The notes under the pieces are model-generated. The model made no database searches. It worked only from the letters and a program-made list of their open reading frames with translations, and was not told the DNA's origin. Position numbers and translations under genes: made by a program. 53,239 nucleotides of DNA from Gammaproteobacteria bacterium (GTDB lineage: Bacteria > Pseudomonadota > Gammaproteobacteria > Pseudomonadales > Pseudohongiellaceae), in the NCBI GenBank assembly GCA_029242705.1, contig JAQWTK010000033.1:1-53239 (forward strand), read 5' to 3'. The stretch's first letter is position 1. Each line of letters starts with the position of its first letter. Shown piece by piece: positions 26,646 to 35,168 of the stretch.

Positions 26646-27738
26646 TAGCAAATCAAATAGGCGGGCAGTTAATCCACTGAGCTTGGCGTTTTTAGATGTT
26701 ATGTTCTGTGGGTTTGGTGCAGTCATATTGATTTTTTTAATTATGGATCATGCTAGTACTATTTCACCTGAAGCAAATAATCCAGATCTTACAGCGGAGA
26801 TTAATCTGTTGCAGGAAGAAGTGGAAGATGGGCAAGTAGGTCTGGTTCAGATACGCAACACTTTATCAAACATTTCATTTGATGTGGTGACGGCTGAGGG
26901 TTTGGCTCGCCAGATCACGGAGCAGATAGACACGTTTTTGCAAGAGCTCGCTGCTCTTGAAAATAACAGTTTGGCGACAGAAGAAGATGTGGCCCAGCTT
27001 CAATCGGATATTGAAGCTCTAGAAGAAGAACTTTTACGACTTCAGGCCAGTGCATTTGAACAAGAGGGCAACAGCGTTAGACAATTCCTTGGCGATGGCA
27101 ATAGGCAGTATCTATCAGGACTATTTCTAGGCGGGCAGAGAATTCTTGTCTTGGTCGACACTTCTGCCAGTATGCTGGATAGCACGTTAGTAAATATTAT
27201 TCGTACTCGAAATATGGATAATGAATTGAAAAAAAATGCGCCCAAATGGCAACGGGTTGTGAGCACTGTTGATTGGGTTAGCACTCAGCTACCAATTACC
27301 AGTCAGTACCAGATTTGGAGTTTCAATATTGACTATGAGGCTGTTATTTCTGGGACAGAGGGGATTTGGTTAGAGGCAGCAGATCGAGATCAGCTTAACG
27401 AAGCAATAGAAAATGTTAAAAACCTAGTCCCCGATAACGGAACAAATATGGAGAAAATTTTCAAGGCTGTAGCAAATATGTCGCCACAGCCGGATAATAT
27501 TTTTTTAATTACTGATGGCCTCCCCACTATTGGTGACCGTGGTGCTTCTTCTTCACTGGTTAGTCCATCGGAGCGTATAGAGCTTTTTGGGGAAGCCGTA
27601 GAGGAACTCCCTCAGGGAACTCCGGTCAATATTATATTAATGCCGTTGGAGGGTGATCCCAGTGCCGCGGCAGTTTTCTGGCAGTTAGCTCAGTATACAA
27701 AAGGATCATTTTTAACGCCATCGAGTGATTGGCCTTAA
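26635..27738 (+). CDS. VWA domain protein with Asp-bearing N-terminal TM segment (first)
   Basis: 367 aa from the ATG at 26635; an upstream TTG at 26629 adds two residues and is less likely. N-terminus RRAVNPLSLAFLDVMFCGFG leads into one TM helix (about 17-37) with Asp21. A coiled coil (about 50-140, EINLLQEEVEDGQV, EDVAQLQSDIEALEEELLRL) follows. The VWA domain (about 168-360) has a MIDAS DTSAS at 175-179, GTNMEKIF and NIFLITDGLP, a complete metal site. Orientation and position mimic ExbD/TolR (short N-terminus, TM with Asp, periplasmic domain), suggesting it partners the TolQ-like protein (inference). It overlaps the preceding gene by 11 bases and lies 52 bases before its paralogue. Confidence 0.85.
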   Translation: MASNSKSNRRAVNPLSLAFLDVMFCGFGAVILIFLIMDHASTISPEANNPDLTAEINLLQEEVEDGQVGLVQIRNTLSNISFDVVTAEGLARQITEQIDTFLQELAALENNSLATEEDVAQLQSDIEALEEELLRLQASAFEQEGNSVRQFLGDGNRQYLSGLFLGGQRILVLVDTSASMLDSTLVNIIRTRNMDNELKKNAPKWQRVVSTVDWVSTQLPITSQYQIWSFNIDYEAVISGTEGIWLEAADRDQLNEAIENVKNLVPDNGTNMEKIFKAVANMSPQPDNIFLITDGLPTIGDRGASSSLVSPSERIELFGEAVEELPQGTPVNIILMPLEGDPSAAAVFWQLAQYTKGSFLTPSSDWP

Positions 27739-27790
27739 ATTATTTAGCAAAAAGAGTTTAATTTATAGATACTGGCTTTAGTTGATTAAA

Positions 27791-28801
27791 ATGGGAAAAA
27801 GGAAAAACAGAGAGACAGACTCTTTTACAGTTTCATTTTTAGATGTTGCTTCTTGTGGGTTTGGCGCAATGATAATTTTGCTGATGATTACAAAATCATC
27901 GGCACCTACGACGCTTGAATTTGTAGAAGATATACTACCAGAAGGTATTATCGCTGAACTACAGGAGCAGCTTTTTGAAATCCGTGGTGAAACTACTACA
28001 CTTAATAGGGAGTTGAATGCCAAGCAAGAGCAATTGTCAGCTAATAAAGAGCGTGTAGCTAGGCTTCGTCGTGACCTAGAGGACATAAAAGGCCGTTATA
28101 ATACAAGTAGGGATCTTTCAGATGAATCAACCAATGAAGTGGGACGTCTTGCCTTGGCGCGACAGTCATTAACAGAAGAGATGCAGCGGTTGTTAGCTAA
28201 TACTCGTGCACCTGAAAATAATGCCATTGGAGGAGTTCCAGTAGACAGTGAATATATAATATTTGTTATTGATACCTCAGGCAGCATGTTTCAGAACCCA
28301 AGCTGGGATAAAATGCTTGGTGTAATCGAGGATACGCTAAACGTTTATCCCGAGGTGAAGGGGATTCAGGTGATGAACGACATGGGGGATTACATGTTTG
28401 ATTCTTACCGTGCGGATTGGATTCCAGATACTCCGGGTCGAAGGCGTCAAATTATATCTACACTGAGAACTTGGAACCCTTATAGTAATAGCAGTCCGGT
28501 AGAGGGGGTTACTAGGGCGATAAATACTTTTTATTCACCCGACAAGAAAATCAGTATTTATGTCCTTGGAGATGATTTTCAGCCGGGTGGATCTATAAGG
28601 GAAGTATTGCAAACTATTGATCGCATAAATTTAGAAGATGAAAATGGAGATAGGCTTGTTCGTATTCATGGTATTGGGTTTCCAACTATTTTTGATGGGC
28701 CGCGACGCTTTCAGCAAAGTGTGTATAGATATTCGACGTTAATGCGTGAGATGACGTTGAGAAATGGTGGTACATTTGTGGGGCTAAATGATTATCGGTA
28801 A
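27791..28801 (+). CDS. VWA domain protein with Asp-bearing N-terminal TM segment (second)
   Basis: 336 aa from the ATG at 27791; a TTG at 27782 would add MIK and is less likely. N-terminus ETDSFTVSFLDVASCGFGAM shares FLDV..CGFGA with the first VWA protein, with Asp18 in a TM helix of about 15-34. A coiled coil spans about 53-138 (ELQEQLFEIRGETTTLNREL, RLRRDLEDIK). The VWA domain (about 152-330) has MIDAS DTSGS at 161-165, SSPVEGVTRAI and YVLGDDFQPGG where the usual TDG is replaced by GDD. The two VWA proteins are diverged paralogues, likely a heterodimer or alternative partners in the same complex. Confidence 0.85.
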   Translation: MGKRKNRETDSFTVSFLDVASCGFGAMIILLMITKSSAPTTLEFVEDILPEGIIAELQEQLFEIRGETTTLNRELNAKQEQLSANKERVARLRRDLEDIKGRYNTSRDLSDESTNEVGRLALARQSLTEEMQRLLANTRAPENNAIGGVPVDSEYIIFVIDTSGSMFQNPSWDKMLGVIEDTLNVYPEVKGIQVMNDMGDYMFDSYRADWIPDTPGRRRQIISTLRTWNPYSNSSPVEGVTRAINTFYSPDKKISIYVLGDDFQPGGSIREVLQTIDRINLEDENGDRLVRIHGIGFPTIFDGPRRFQQSVYRYSTLMREMTLRNGGTFVGLNDYR

Positions 28802-28844
28802 CCTAGGGGGCGTAAATGCGAGCCGGTAAAGCATATCTAGGAAT

Positions 28845-29477
28845 ATGGCAATGAAATTACGTGAAATAGATGGCCTGACGTTTTTCAAGGGTTTAATGAT
28901 CCATATCGTGGCCGGATTATTCGTTTCGTGCGGGACTAGCAATGTCGTAATACAAGGTAGTTTTCCGACGCCTGCTATTAACCCAATTCCTTTATCTGTA
29001 GCAGTTTATTATGACGATAATCTTCGTAACTTCTCTTACATGGAATATAGCGAGACTGGGCGAGAAGAAATTAATATCGAAAGCGGTAGTTCCCATGTCC
29101 AGCTTTTTGATGCTGTGCTTCCTGCGATGTTTGAGCGAGTAATTACCGTCAATAGTATGGAAGATCCGGAAATTGAGGGAGTGGACGCAGTATTCGCGCC
29201 AGCTATTGAAGAATTTCAATTGGCTTTGCCAGCAAAGACAAAGCTGGAGGTCTATGAGGTTTGGATCCAATACAATATGCGGCTAATTGACTCTGAGGGC
29301 GATTCTCTCGCCGACTGGGTTATGACTTCCTATGGAAAAACTCCACGAGAAACCTTCCTATCCGTAGAAGATGGTATTAATGGTGCGGCAGTAGTTGCCT
29401 TGCGGGATCTAGCTTCATCTTTTGCACTAAATTTTGCGCGGATACCAGAAGTGCGAGATTGGCTGGGTAGCCTTTAG
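28845..29477 (+). CDS. putative lipoprotein of unknown function
   Basis: 210 aa. N-terminal hydrophobic segment (about 13-28) ends LFVSC with Cys29; Phe at -3 makes the lipobox imperfect. Two ATGs (28845 and 28851) are possible; AGGA a few bases before fits either. The mature part has PLSVAVYYDDNLRNFSYMEY, VQLFDAVLPAMFERVITVNS, AVFAPAIEEFQLALPAKTKL and a C-terminal ALRDLASSFALNFARIPEVR. This pattern (aligned Ala/Val strands, then predicted helix) resembles LptE/CsgG-type lipoproteins in outline but I cannot place it in a family. Same strand and spacing as its neighbours; a 43-base gap follows the second VWA gene. Confidence 0.65.
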   Translation: MAMKLREIDGLTFFKGLMIHIVAGLFVSCGTSNVVIQGSFPTPAINPIPLSVAVYYDDNLRNFSYMEYSETGREEINIESGSSHVQLFDAVLPAMFERVITVNSMEDPEIEGVDAVFAPAIEEFQLALPAKTKLEVYEVWIQYNMRLIDSEGDSLADWVMTSYGKTPRETFLSVEDGINGAAVVALRDLASSFALNFARIPEVRDWLGSL

Positions 29478-29501
29478 GAAATAGGTTTATAGAAGGAAAT
29501 T

Positions 29502-30173
29502 ATGAAAACGGTTGAAGAAAAGTCAAAGGCAATTCAAAAAGCAGCGTTAGTTTTTGCTATCGGTCTCTCCTCTTGCGCCACTACCACTATAGATGAGTTT
29601 AGACAGGGTCAAACTGGCATAGAGGCTGATGAAACGATTGTTATATTAGGGAGGCGTGAAGGCTCTAGTTTTGAAACAGATTCGGATTTTGTGGAATGTG
29701 TCGGTGAACGAATGGGTCAAGGCGATAATTCTATTTCCGTCGTTCCAGAGCGTGAGTTTATTGACGCGATGTTCCCGTGGTTTGAGCCTCGCAATGCTCC
29801 GCTTCGCGCGAGCGATTTGGAAAGGTTCATGATAGAAGATATCGTAGCCCGTAAAATGGATGAATTTAGGATACGATATATGGTTTGGTTAGAAGGAGAG
29901 ACTGAAACAGATCGAAGCGGGAGTTTATCATGCGCTGTTGGTCCAGGTGGTGGAGGCTGTTTTGGGCTTGCGATCCAGGAGGATGATACTAATTTCGACG
30001 CTACAATATGGGATCTTGAGTCTTTGAGAAATGTAGGTCAAATCAATGCTGCAGCAACAGGTACATCTTACATGCCGGCGTTCGTTATTCCAGTCCCGCT
30101 ACCGGCGCGAGTAGAAGCAAATGCGTGTAATCGTTTAGCGGTACAACTCAAAGATTTTGTTAATGGAAGCTAG
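29502..30173 (+). CDS. putative lipoprotein of unknown function
   Basis: 223 aa. Signal ends AIGLSSC with Cys25, a good lipobox; Ala follows, so outer-membrane sorting is likely. AAGGAAAT lies 8 bases before the ATG. The mature part has ADETIVILGRREGSSFETDS, ISVVPEREFIDAMFPWFEPR and DEFRIRYMVWLEGETETDRS, followed by CAVGPGGGGCFGLAIQEDDT with two Cys that could form a disulfide, and TIWDLESLRNVGQINAAATG. The strand-rich layout resembles the other lipoprotein next to it in outline but sequence similarity is not obvious. No family recognised. Confidence 0.68.
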   Translation: MKTVEEKSKAIQKAALVFAIGLSSCATTTIDEFRQGQTGIEADETIVILGRREGSSFETDSDFVECVGERMGQGDNSISVVPEREFIDAMFPWFEPRNAPLRASDLERFMIEDIVARKMDEFRIRYMVWLEGETETDRSGSLSCAVGPGGGGCFGLAIQEDDTNFDATIWDLESLRNVGQINAAATGTSYMPAFVIPVPLPARVEANACNRLAVQLKDFVNGS

Positions 30174-30198
30174 CTAGAAAAAAACGCAAGGTCACGTT

Positions 30199-31752
30199 AT
30201 GAGTTCATATTATTTTATCCTCAGATGTAAAAGCTCCTACAGAAAAGGTTTCTGGCGAACTGTCCTATTTAACACAATTTGCTTCGCGTTTGTTTCCTGC
30301 AATTCCAGTCCAGTGTTGGTTACACCTTCCGGTAGTATTTCTCCAAACCAAAACCAAGAAGATAAAAACCCAACCATCACTACCTTTACCTCTAAAAAAA
30401 GATTAAAGGAAATTGGCGCAGATCAACATGAAGAAATAGTTGAAAACCAACCCCTTTATTCAGAAGAATCCGTCCTTGAATACGTGCGCAAGATCGGTAC
30501 AAAAGTAGCCAAAGGCAGTGAAGAACCAGACCTTGGATACCAATTTTTTATCCTCGATAATCCGGGCATCAACGCCTTCGCGCTTCCGGGAGGATATATT
30601 TATATCACTAGAGGACTCCTCGCTTTTATGAATTCTGAGGAACAACTCGCGGCTGTTTTAGGTCATGAGATCGCGCATGTTGCAGCTAACCATCATGCGC
30701 GTCGGGGCAATATAGACCTCCTCGGGAGAGGTGCCACTTTTGTTGGAGGAATAGCCACAGTTCTGGCTACAGGAAGCGGCTATGCCGCTTCACAAATCGC
30801 TGACTTAAGTTCTTTGTGGGCGGCAACCGCATCGGCTGGGTTTGGGCGTGATCTGGAGCTCGAGGCAGACGGGCTATCAGCTGAATATTTGCTAGACTCA
30901 GGCTATGATCCCCAGGCAATGTTTGGTGCCTTAACTATTTTTAAAGACCAGGAAGACTTCGCTCGGGTGCACTTAGGTCAAAGTGGTTCTTATCATGGTT
31001 CATTTGCGAGCCATCCTCGAACCGATCGACGGCTTCAGGAGATCGTAGGGGCGGTTGGATCCTCTGATGAGTACAAATCTAGTCCAAATGCAAACAAAGA
31101 ATTTAGGGAAGCAATTGATGGCCTTATTATTGGAGAAAGTAATAGCGCTCTTTCAAGTGATAAGCGTAATCGCTACTATCAAGAGTTGTTGGGTTATACG
31201 TTAGTATTTCCAGAAGATTGGGAAATTGATGCGACGACGACAACGGTTACGGCCAGTACTCGTCAATTAGGTTCGTTAAGAATAGAAGCGCAGCGTCTAC
31301 AAGAAAATATAGAGCCGCGTCTTTTCATCAGAGATAAATTAGGCATTAACAATTTACAAAAATCTGCACCATTGTCTCAATATCGATTGGAAGGTCATAC
31401 CGGGCTATCAAAAGACCCCGTTTCCGGGGAGCTAGAGCGGATTGCTGTGATTTATTTGGGTCCGAGAGCTTTTATTTTTCGTGGAGATATTGGTAGTAGA
31501 AACGAAGAAAATGCTATTGATGAAATGCTATTGTCATCGATACAAACTTTCCGCTCAATACAAAATGGCGAAGTTGTAGCTGGAGGGGAACTTAAAATAA
31601 AATTTGTGCAGGCTAGCGAGTATTTCGATTTTTCGGTTGTGTCTAGGGCGAGTAAGATTAAAGATTTTCCGGAAGAAACTTTACGACTTATAAACGGTTA
31701 TTATCCTGCTGGTACACCTAAAGAAGGCGAATGGATAAAACTAGTCGAATAA
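30199..31752 (+). CDS. M48-family zinc metalloprotease, putative lipoprotein
   Basis: 517 aa. A hydrophobic segment ending AFVSC (Cys34) suggests a lipoprotein, with the same FVSC ending as the 28845 protein. The M48 domain (about 70-300) has YQFFILDNPGINAFALPGGY, VLGHEIAHVAANHHARRG with HEIAH at 156-160, and FGRDLELEADGLSAEYL with Glu222 as third zinc ligand; ASHPRTDRRLQEI is the downstream family block. The C-terminal part (about 325-517) is a second domain starting GYTLVFPEDWEID, typical of BepA-like relatives without TPR. BepA-type proteases clean up or promote outer-membrane assembly, so this may be a quality-control factor of the 16.7-31.8 kb system (inference). It ends the run; 264 bases follow. 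Confidence 0.9.
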   Translation: MSSYYFILRCKSSYRKGFWRTVLFNTICFAFVSCNSSPVLVTPSGSISPNQNQEDKNPTITTFTSKKRLKEIGADQHEEIVENQPLYSEESVLEYVRKIGTKVAKGSEEPDLGYQFFILDNPGINAFALPGGYIYITRGLLAFMNSEEQLAAVLGHEIAHVAANHHARRGNIDLLGRGATFVGGIATVLATGSGYAASQIADLSSLWAATASAGFGRDLELEADGLSAEYLLDSGYDPQAMFGALTIFKDQEDFARVHLGQSGSYHGSFASHPRTDRRLQEIVGAVGSSDEYKSSPNANKEFREAIDGLIIGESNSALSSDKRNRYYQELLGYTLVFPEDWEIDATTTTVTASTRQLGSLRIEAQRLQENIEPRLFIRDKLGINNLQKSAPLSQYRLEGHTGLSKDPVSGELERIAVIYLGPRAFIFRGDIGSRNEENAIDEMLLSSIQTFRSIQNGEVVAGGELKIKFVQASEYFDFSVVSRASKIKDFPEETLRLINGYYPAGTPKEGEWIKLVE

Positions 31753-31795
31753 CCTATAACGCCGATAACTCTTCTAAAGTAACTAAACTTCGGAT

Positions 31796-31811
31796 TTCTA
31801 TTCGAATAGAA
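31796..31811. promoter_or_regulatory. perfect 16-bp palindrome after the M48 gene
   Basis: TTCTATTC-GAATAGAA, fully symmetric with no spacer, in the 264-base gap between the M48 protease gene and waaF. It has the form of an operator for a dimeric regulator or, less likely, the end of the upstream transcript, since no T-run follows. No waaF promoter could be chosen with confidence. Confidence 0.35.
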
Positions 31812-32016
31812 CTCTGTTAAGCGACTTGGAATTCGAGGTTTATCTTAATAGTATGTTGGAGCCGTTAGAAATTTTTGCGCTTTAACTTGATCGTCATAGT
31901 TATTCGTGAAGTCCAGAGCAACAATTTATAATGTTGAGTTACATCTAGATTTAGAGAATTAATCTAATATGATTGAGACTTGAGTGCAGGACCTCTTCTA
32001 ATGCCAGAGTTACAAA

Positions 32017-33057
32017 ATGGCTGAAAAAAACAAAGAGAAAATTTTAATTATTGGTCCAGCCTGGGTCGGAGATATGGTGATGTCTCAGACACTGTATCGG
32101 ATACTTAAAACACAAAACCCAGATTGCCAAATTACGGTGATGGCGCCAACTTGGGTGAGGCCAATATTAGAATATATGCCAGAGGTAGATGAGAGTTTAG
32201 ATTCAGGGCTAAAGCATGGTGATTTAAAACTTGGGTTGAGGCGCCGAATTGGTCATTCCTTAAAGGCAAGGGATTTTACTAAAGCGATTATTTTGCCCCA
32301 ATCTTTTAAGTCCGCTCTTATCCCCTGGCATGCAGGTATCCCAGAAAGGGTTGGGTGGAGGGGCGAGTGGCGTAATCTGTTGCTAAAAGATTGTCGCAAA
32401 CTACAAGATAGTTTGTATCCACTAATGGTACAGAGGTTTGCGGCATTGGCATATCCGGTGGATAATGGGCCGCCGGAAGTTTTTCCGAATCCAAAACTGG
32501 TAGTACATCAAGAAAACGTCATTAGGGCTACCTCTTCTCTTAATATAGAGAGTTCTGACAATATACTTGCGATCTGTCCAGGCGCGGAATTTGGAAAAGC
32601 TAAGCAATGGCCTGCTAATTATTTTGCAGAGCTTGCTAATTTAGCTCTGAATCAAAACTGGCAAGTTTGGATTTTTGGCTCCGCCAATGATTCGGAAATA
32701 GCAGAATCTATTCTAAATAGTATCGATGGAAAGATGTTAAATAGAGTAGTGAATCTTGCTGGGAGGACTAGTCTTGCTCAAGCGATAGAGTTGATGTCAC
32801 TTGTATCCGTGGTTGTTTCTAACGATTCTGGGTTAATGCATGTTGCAGCGGCTTTGAGCAAGCCTCTAGTCGGACTTTATGGGTCTACGTCACCTCATTT
32901 TACGCCACCTTTAGCCGAGAAGGTGAAATTATTTGCGACGAATATTGAGTGCCGGCCCTGTTTTAAAAGGGAATGCCCTTATGGGCATTTGCTTTGTTTA
33001 AAAGAAATTAAACCTGAAGATGTTAAAGAGGCAGTAAACCTATTAAGCGTAAGTTAA
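32017..33057 (+). CDS. waaF: ADP-heptose:LPS heptosyltransferase II
   Basis: 346 aa (E. coli 348). WaaF adds heptose II to heptose I of the LPS inner core on the cytoplasmic face of the inner membrane. GT9 features: N-terminal ILIIGPAWVGDMVMSQTLYR, CPGAEFGKAKQWPANYFAEL and VVVSNDSGLMHVAAALSKPL with the GLYGSTSP end. C-terminal IECRPCFKRECPYGH is the WaaF-type cysteine motif. It heads waaF-waaC-waaG-waaP with gaps of 9, 5 and 9 bases. WaaF and its neighbours use the ADP-heptose made by HldE, encoded at 41.9 kb. Confidence 0.96.
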   Translation: MAEKNKEKILIIGPAWVGDMVMSQTLYRILKTQNPDCQITVMAPTWVRPILEYMPEVDESLDSGLKHGDLKLGLRRRIGHSLKARDFTKAIILPQSFKSALIPWHAGIPERVGWRGEWRNLLLKDCRKLQDSLYPLMVQRFAALAYPVDNGPPEVFPNPKLVVHQENVIRATSSLNIESSDNILAICPGAEFGKAKQWPANYFAELANLALNQNWQVWIFGSANDSEIAESILNSIDGKMLNRVVNLAGRTSLAQAIELMSLVSVVVSNDSGLMHVAAALSKPLVGLYGSTSPHFTPPLAEKVKLFATNIECRPCFKRECPYGHLLCLKEIKPEDVKEAVNLLSVS

Positions 33058-33066
33058 AAATTAGGA

Positions 33067-34029
33067 ATGGTTCTAGTGCGTGTACTTATAGTTAAAGTTT
33101 CGTCACTGGGCGATATCATTCATACTTTACCAGCTGTCACTGACGCTCATCGCGCGGATGCAAATTTGACATTTGATTGGGTGGTCGAGGAGGGGTTCAC
33201 TGAAGTTCCTTCTTGGCATCCCGCCGTGGACAAGGTAATCCCTGTGGCCATTAGACGCTGGCGTCGCAATTTAATGAAAACCTACTTAAATAAAGAATTT
33301 CGATCTTTCAGAAGGGCATTACAGGGCATCCATTATGATCTGGTTATTGATGCACAAGGCCTTATAAAAAGTGGCTTGATCAGCAGATTGTCTAGAGGTC
33401 TAACAATCGGATTAAGTAATAGAACTATCAGAGAACCTCTTGCAACACTATTCTATAATAAGGTGTATTCGGTTCCCTGGACAGTGCACGCAGTTGATCG
33501 CGTACGTCAGTTGTTTTCGAGGGCTCTGAATTATGATTATAAGAAGAAAGAATTAGACTATGGGATAAATCTTGATGCCATCAGCCCTAATATTGGAAAT
33601 GGTAAAAGACGAGAGATTGTTTTTCTTCATGGCACCACAAGAGTCAGCAAATATTGGCCAGAAGAAAAATGGCGCCATCTTGCAAGTATTGCTACAGGCC
33701 ACGGCTACGATGTTATTTTACCCTGGGGGAATGAAAAAGAAAAAAAACGGGCAGAATTTATAGGTAAAGATAACTTAAATGTAAAAGTACTAGATAGACA
33801 AAGCCTATCAGATCTGGCTAGATTAATAAGCGGCTCAAATGGGGTTGTTGCCGTAGATACTGGACTTGGTCATCTTGCTGCAGCTTTATCGACTCCTACA
33901 GTATCTCTTTACGGTCCGACTGACCCCGGACTAATTGGCACTTATGGAGCTAATCAAGTCCACTTAGGATTAGAAAAAGAGCCTAATTATGTTTGGGGAA
34001 AATTTGAAAACCTAACTAATGGTTTATAA
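33067..34029 (+). CDS. waaC: ADP-heptose:LPS heptosyltransferase I
   Basis: 320 aa (E. coli 319). It transfers the first heptose to Kdo2-lipid A. GT9 motifs: VLIVKVSSLGDIIHTLPAVT at the N-terminus, FDWVVEEGFTEVPSWHPAVD (WaaC-type substrate motif), DLVIDAQGLIKSGLI, LHGTTRVSKYWPEEKW and VVAVDTGLGHLAAALSTPTV with SLYGPTDP. Together with waaF it builds the two inner-core heptoses. AGGA precedes the ATG, which lies 9 bases after the waaF stop. Confidence 0.96.
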   Translation: MVLVRVLIVKVSSLGDIIHTLPAVTDAHRADANLTFDWVVEEGFTEVPSWHPAVDKVIPVAIRRWRRNLMKTYLNKEFRSFRRALQGIHYDLVIDAQGLIKSGLISRLSRGLTIGLSNRTIREPLATLFYNKVYSVPWTVHAVDRVRQLFSRALNYDYKKKELDYGINLDAISPNIGNGKRREIVFLHGTTRVSKYWPEEKWRHLASIATGHGYDVILPWGNEKEKKRAEFIGKDNLNVKVLDRQSLSDLARLISGSNGVVAVDTGLGHLAAALSTPTVSLYGPTDPGLIGTYGANQVHLGLEKEPNYVWGKFENLTNGL

Positions 34030-34034
34030 GACCA

Positions 34035-35159
34035 ATGAAATTTTCTTTCCTTATATATCATTATTTCCCTTTCGGGGGACAACAAAGGGATCTTCATCGT
34101 GTTGTTGATGAATGTATAAAAAGAGGCCATGAGGTTGATGTCTATACCATTCGTTGGCAAGGTCCGGTCCCTGATAATATAAATCTGATACTAGTTCCTG
34201 TAAGGGCTACTACTCGCATAAATCTGTACAAGAAATTCACTTCCTGGGTTAGCCATGCATTAGAAAAGTCAGAATCGGGAACGGTCGTTGGGTTTAATAA
34301 AATGCCTAGTTTAGACATTTATTTTGCTGCGGATCCGTGCTTTGCTGAGAAAGCTCAGAATCAACGGGGTACTTATTACAAATTCACATCAAGGTTCCGT
34401 CATTTCAGACGTTATGAAAATGAAGTATTTGGGAATCGTCGTAAAACACAGGTATTAATCCTTTCTCCCCAGCAAAGGAGAGCGTTTGAAAGCTATTATC
34501 CTGGGTGTGGCGACCGCCTTCACGAGTTACCCCCAGGAATATCTTTAGACCGTAAAATAGAAAATAGAAGTATTGAAATCCGGCAAAATTTTCGCAAAGA
34601 ATTTGGTTTTAAAGAAAATGATTTTTTGCTTTTACAAGTTGGCTCTGGCTTTAAAGTTAAAGGAGTAGATCGAACACTGAGAGCGATTGCTTCACTCCCA
34701 AAAGAAATAAAGGAAAGAACACATTTTATTTTAATTGGGCAAGATTCGTATTCTAAGTTTTCCAGGCTAGCCGGCCGTCTAGGGTTATCTGATCAATGTA
34801 CTATTCTGCCTGGCCGGGATGATATTCCAAAGTTTTTAGCAGGTTGTGATCTTCTTATTCACCCTGCCTATAAAGAAAGCGCTGGATATGTGCTGTTGGA
34901 GGCGACAATCGCTGGATTACCAGTATTAACAACTGATACCTGTGGGTACGCATTTCATATTGAGAAAGCACAATCTGGCTTAGTTTGCACAAGCCCGTTT
35001 AATCAGTTGGACCTTAACGTAAATCTCACTCGGATGCTAAATTCACTTAACGAAGAAAAATGGTCTGAGAACGGGTTAGCGTATGGGGGAAAAACGGATC
35101 TGTATTCAATGCCACAGCGAGCAGTTGATCTTCTAGAAAAATTTACCACAAGAATTTAA
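34035..35159 (+). CDS. waaG: LPS core glucosyltransferase I-type glycosyltransferase WaaG
   Basis: 374 aa, the size of E. coli and Pseudomonas WaaG. GT4 family: N-terminal YHYFPFGGQQRDLHRV with the G-G-x-Q-R loop, YFAADPCFAEKA, a nucleotide-binding QVGSGFKVKGVDRTLRAIAS, and HPAYKESAGYVLLEATIAGL with the EX7E pair. The enzyme adds the first outer-core sugar to heptose II; in Pseudomonas it is a galactosamine, in E. coli glucose, so the sugar here is open. The start codon lies 5 bases after the waaC stop, and 9 bases lead to waaP. Confidence 0.93.
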   Translation: MKFSFLIYHYFPFGGQQRDLHRVVDECIKRGHEVDVYTIRWQGPVPDNINLILVPVRATTRINLYKKFTSWVSHALEKSESGTVVGFNKMPSLDIYFAADPCFAEKAQNQRGTYYKFTSRFRHFRRYENEVFGNRRKTQVLILSPQQRRAFESYYPGCGDRLHELPPGISLDRKIENRSIEIRQNFRKEFGFKENDFLLLQVGSGFKVKGVDRTLRAIASLPKEIKERTHFILIGQDSYSKFSRLAGRLGLSDQCTILPGRDDIPKFLAGCDLLIHPAYKESAGYVLLEATIAGLPVLTTDTCGYAFHIEKAQSGLVCTSPFNQLDLNVNLTRMLNSLNEEKWSENGLAYGGKTDLYSMPQRAVDLLEKFTTRI

Positions 35160-35168
35160 TAGAGAAGC

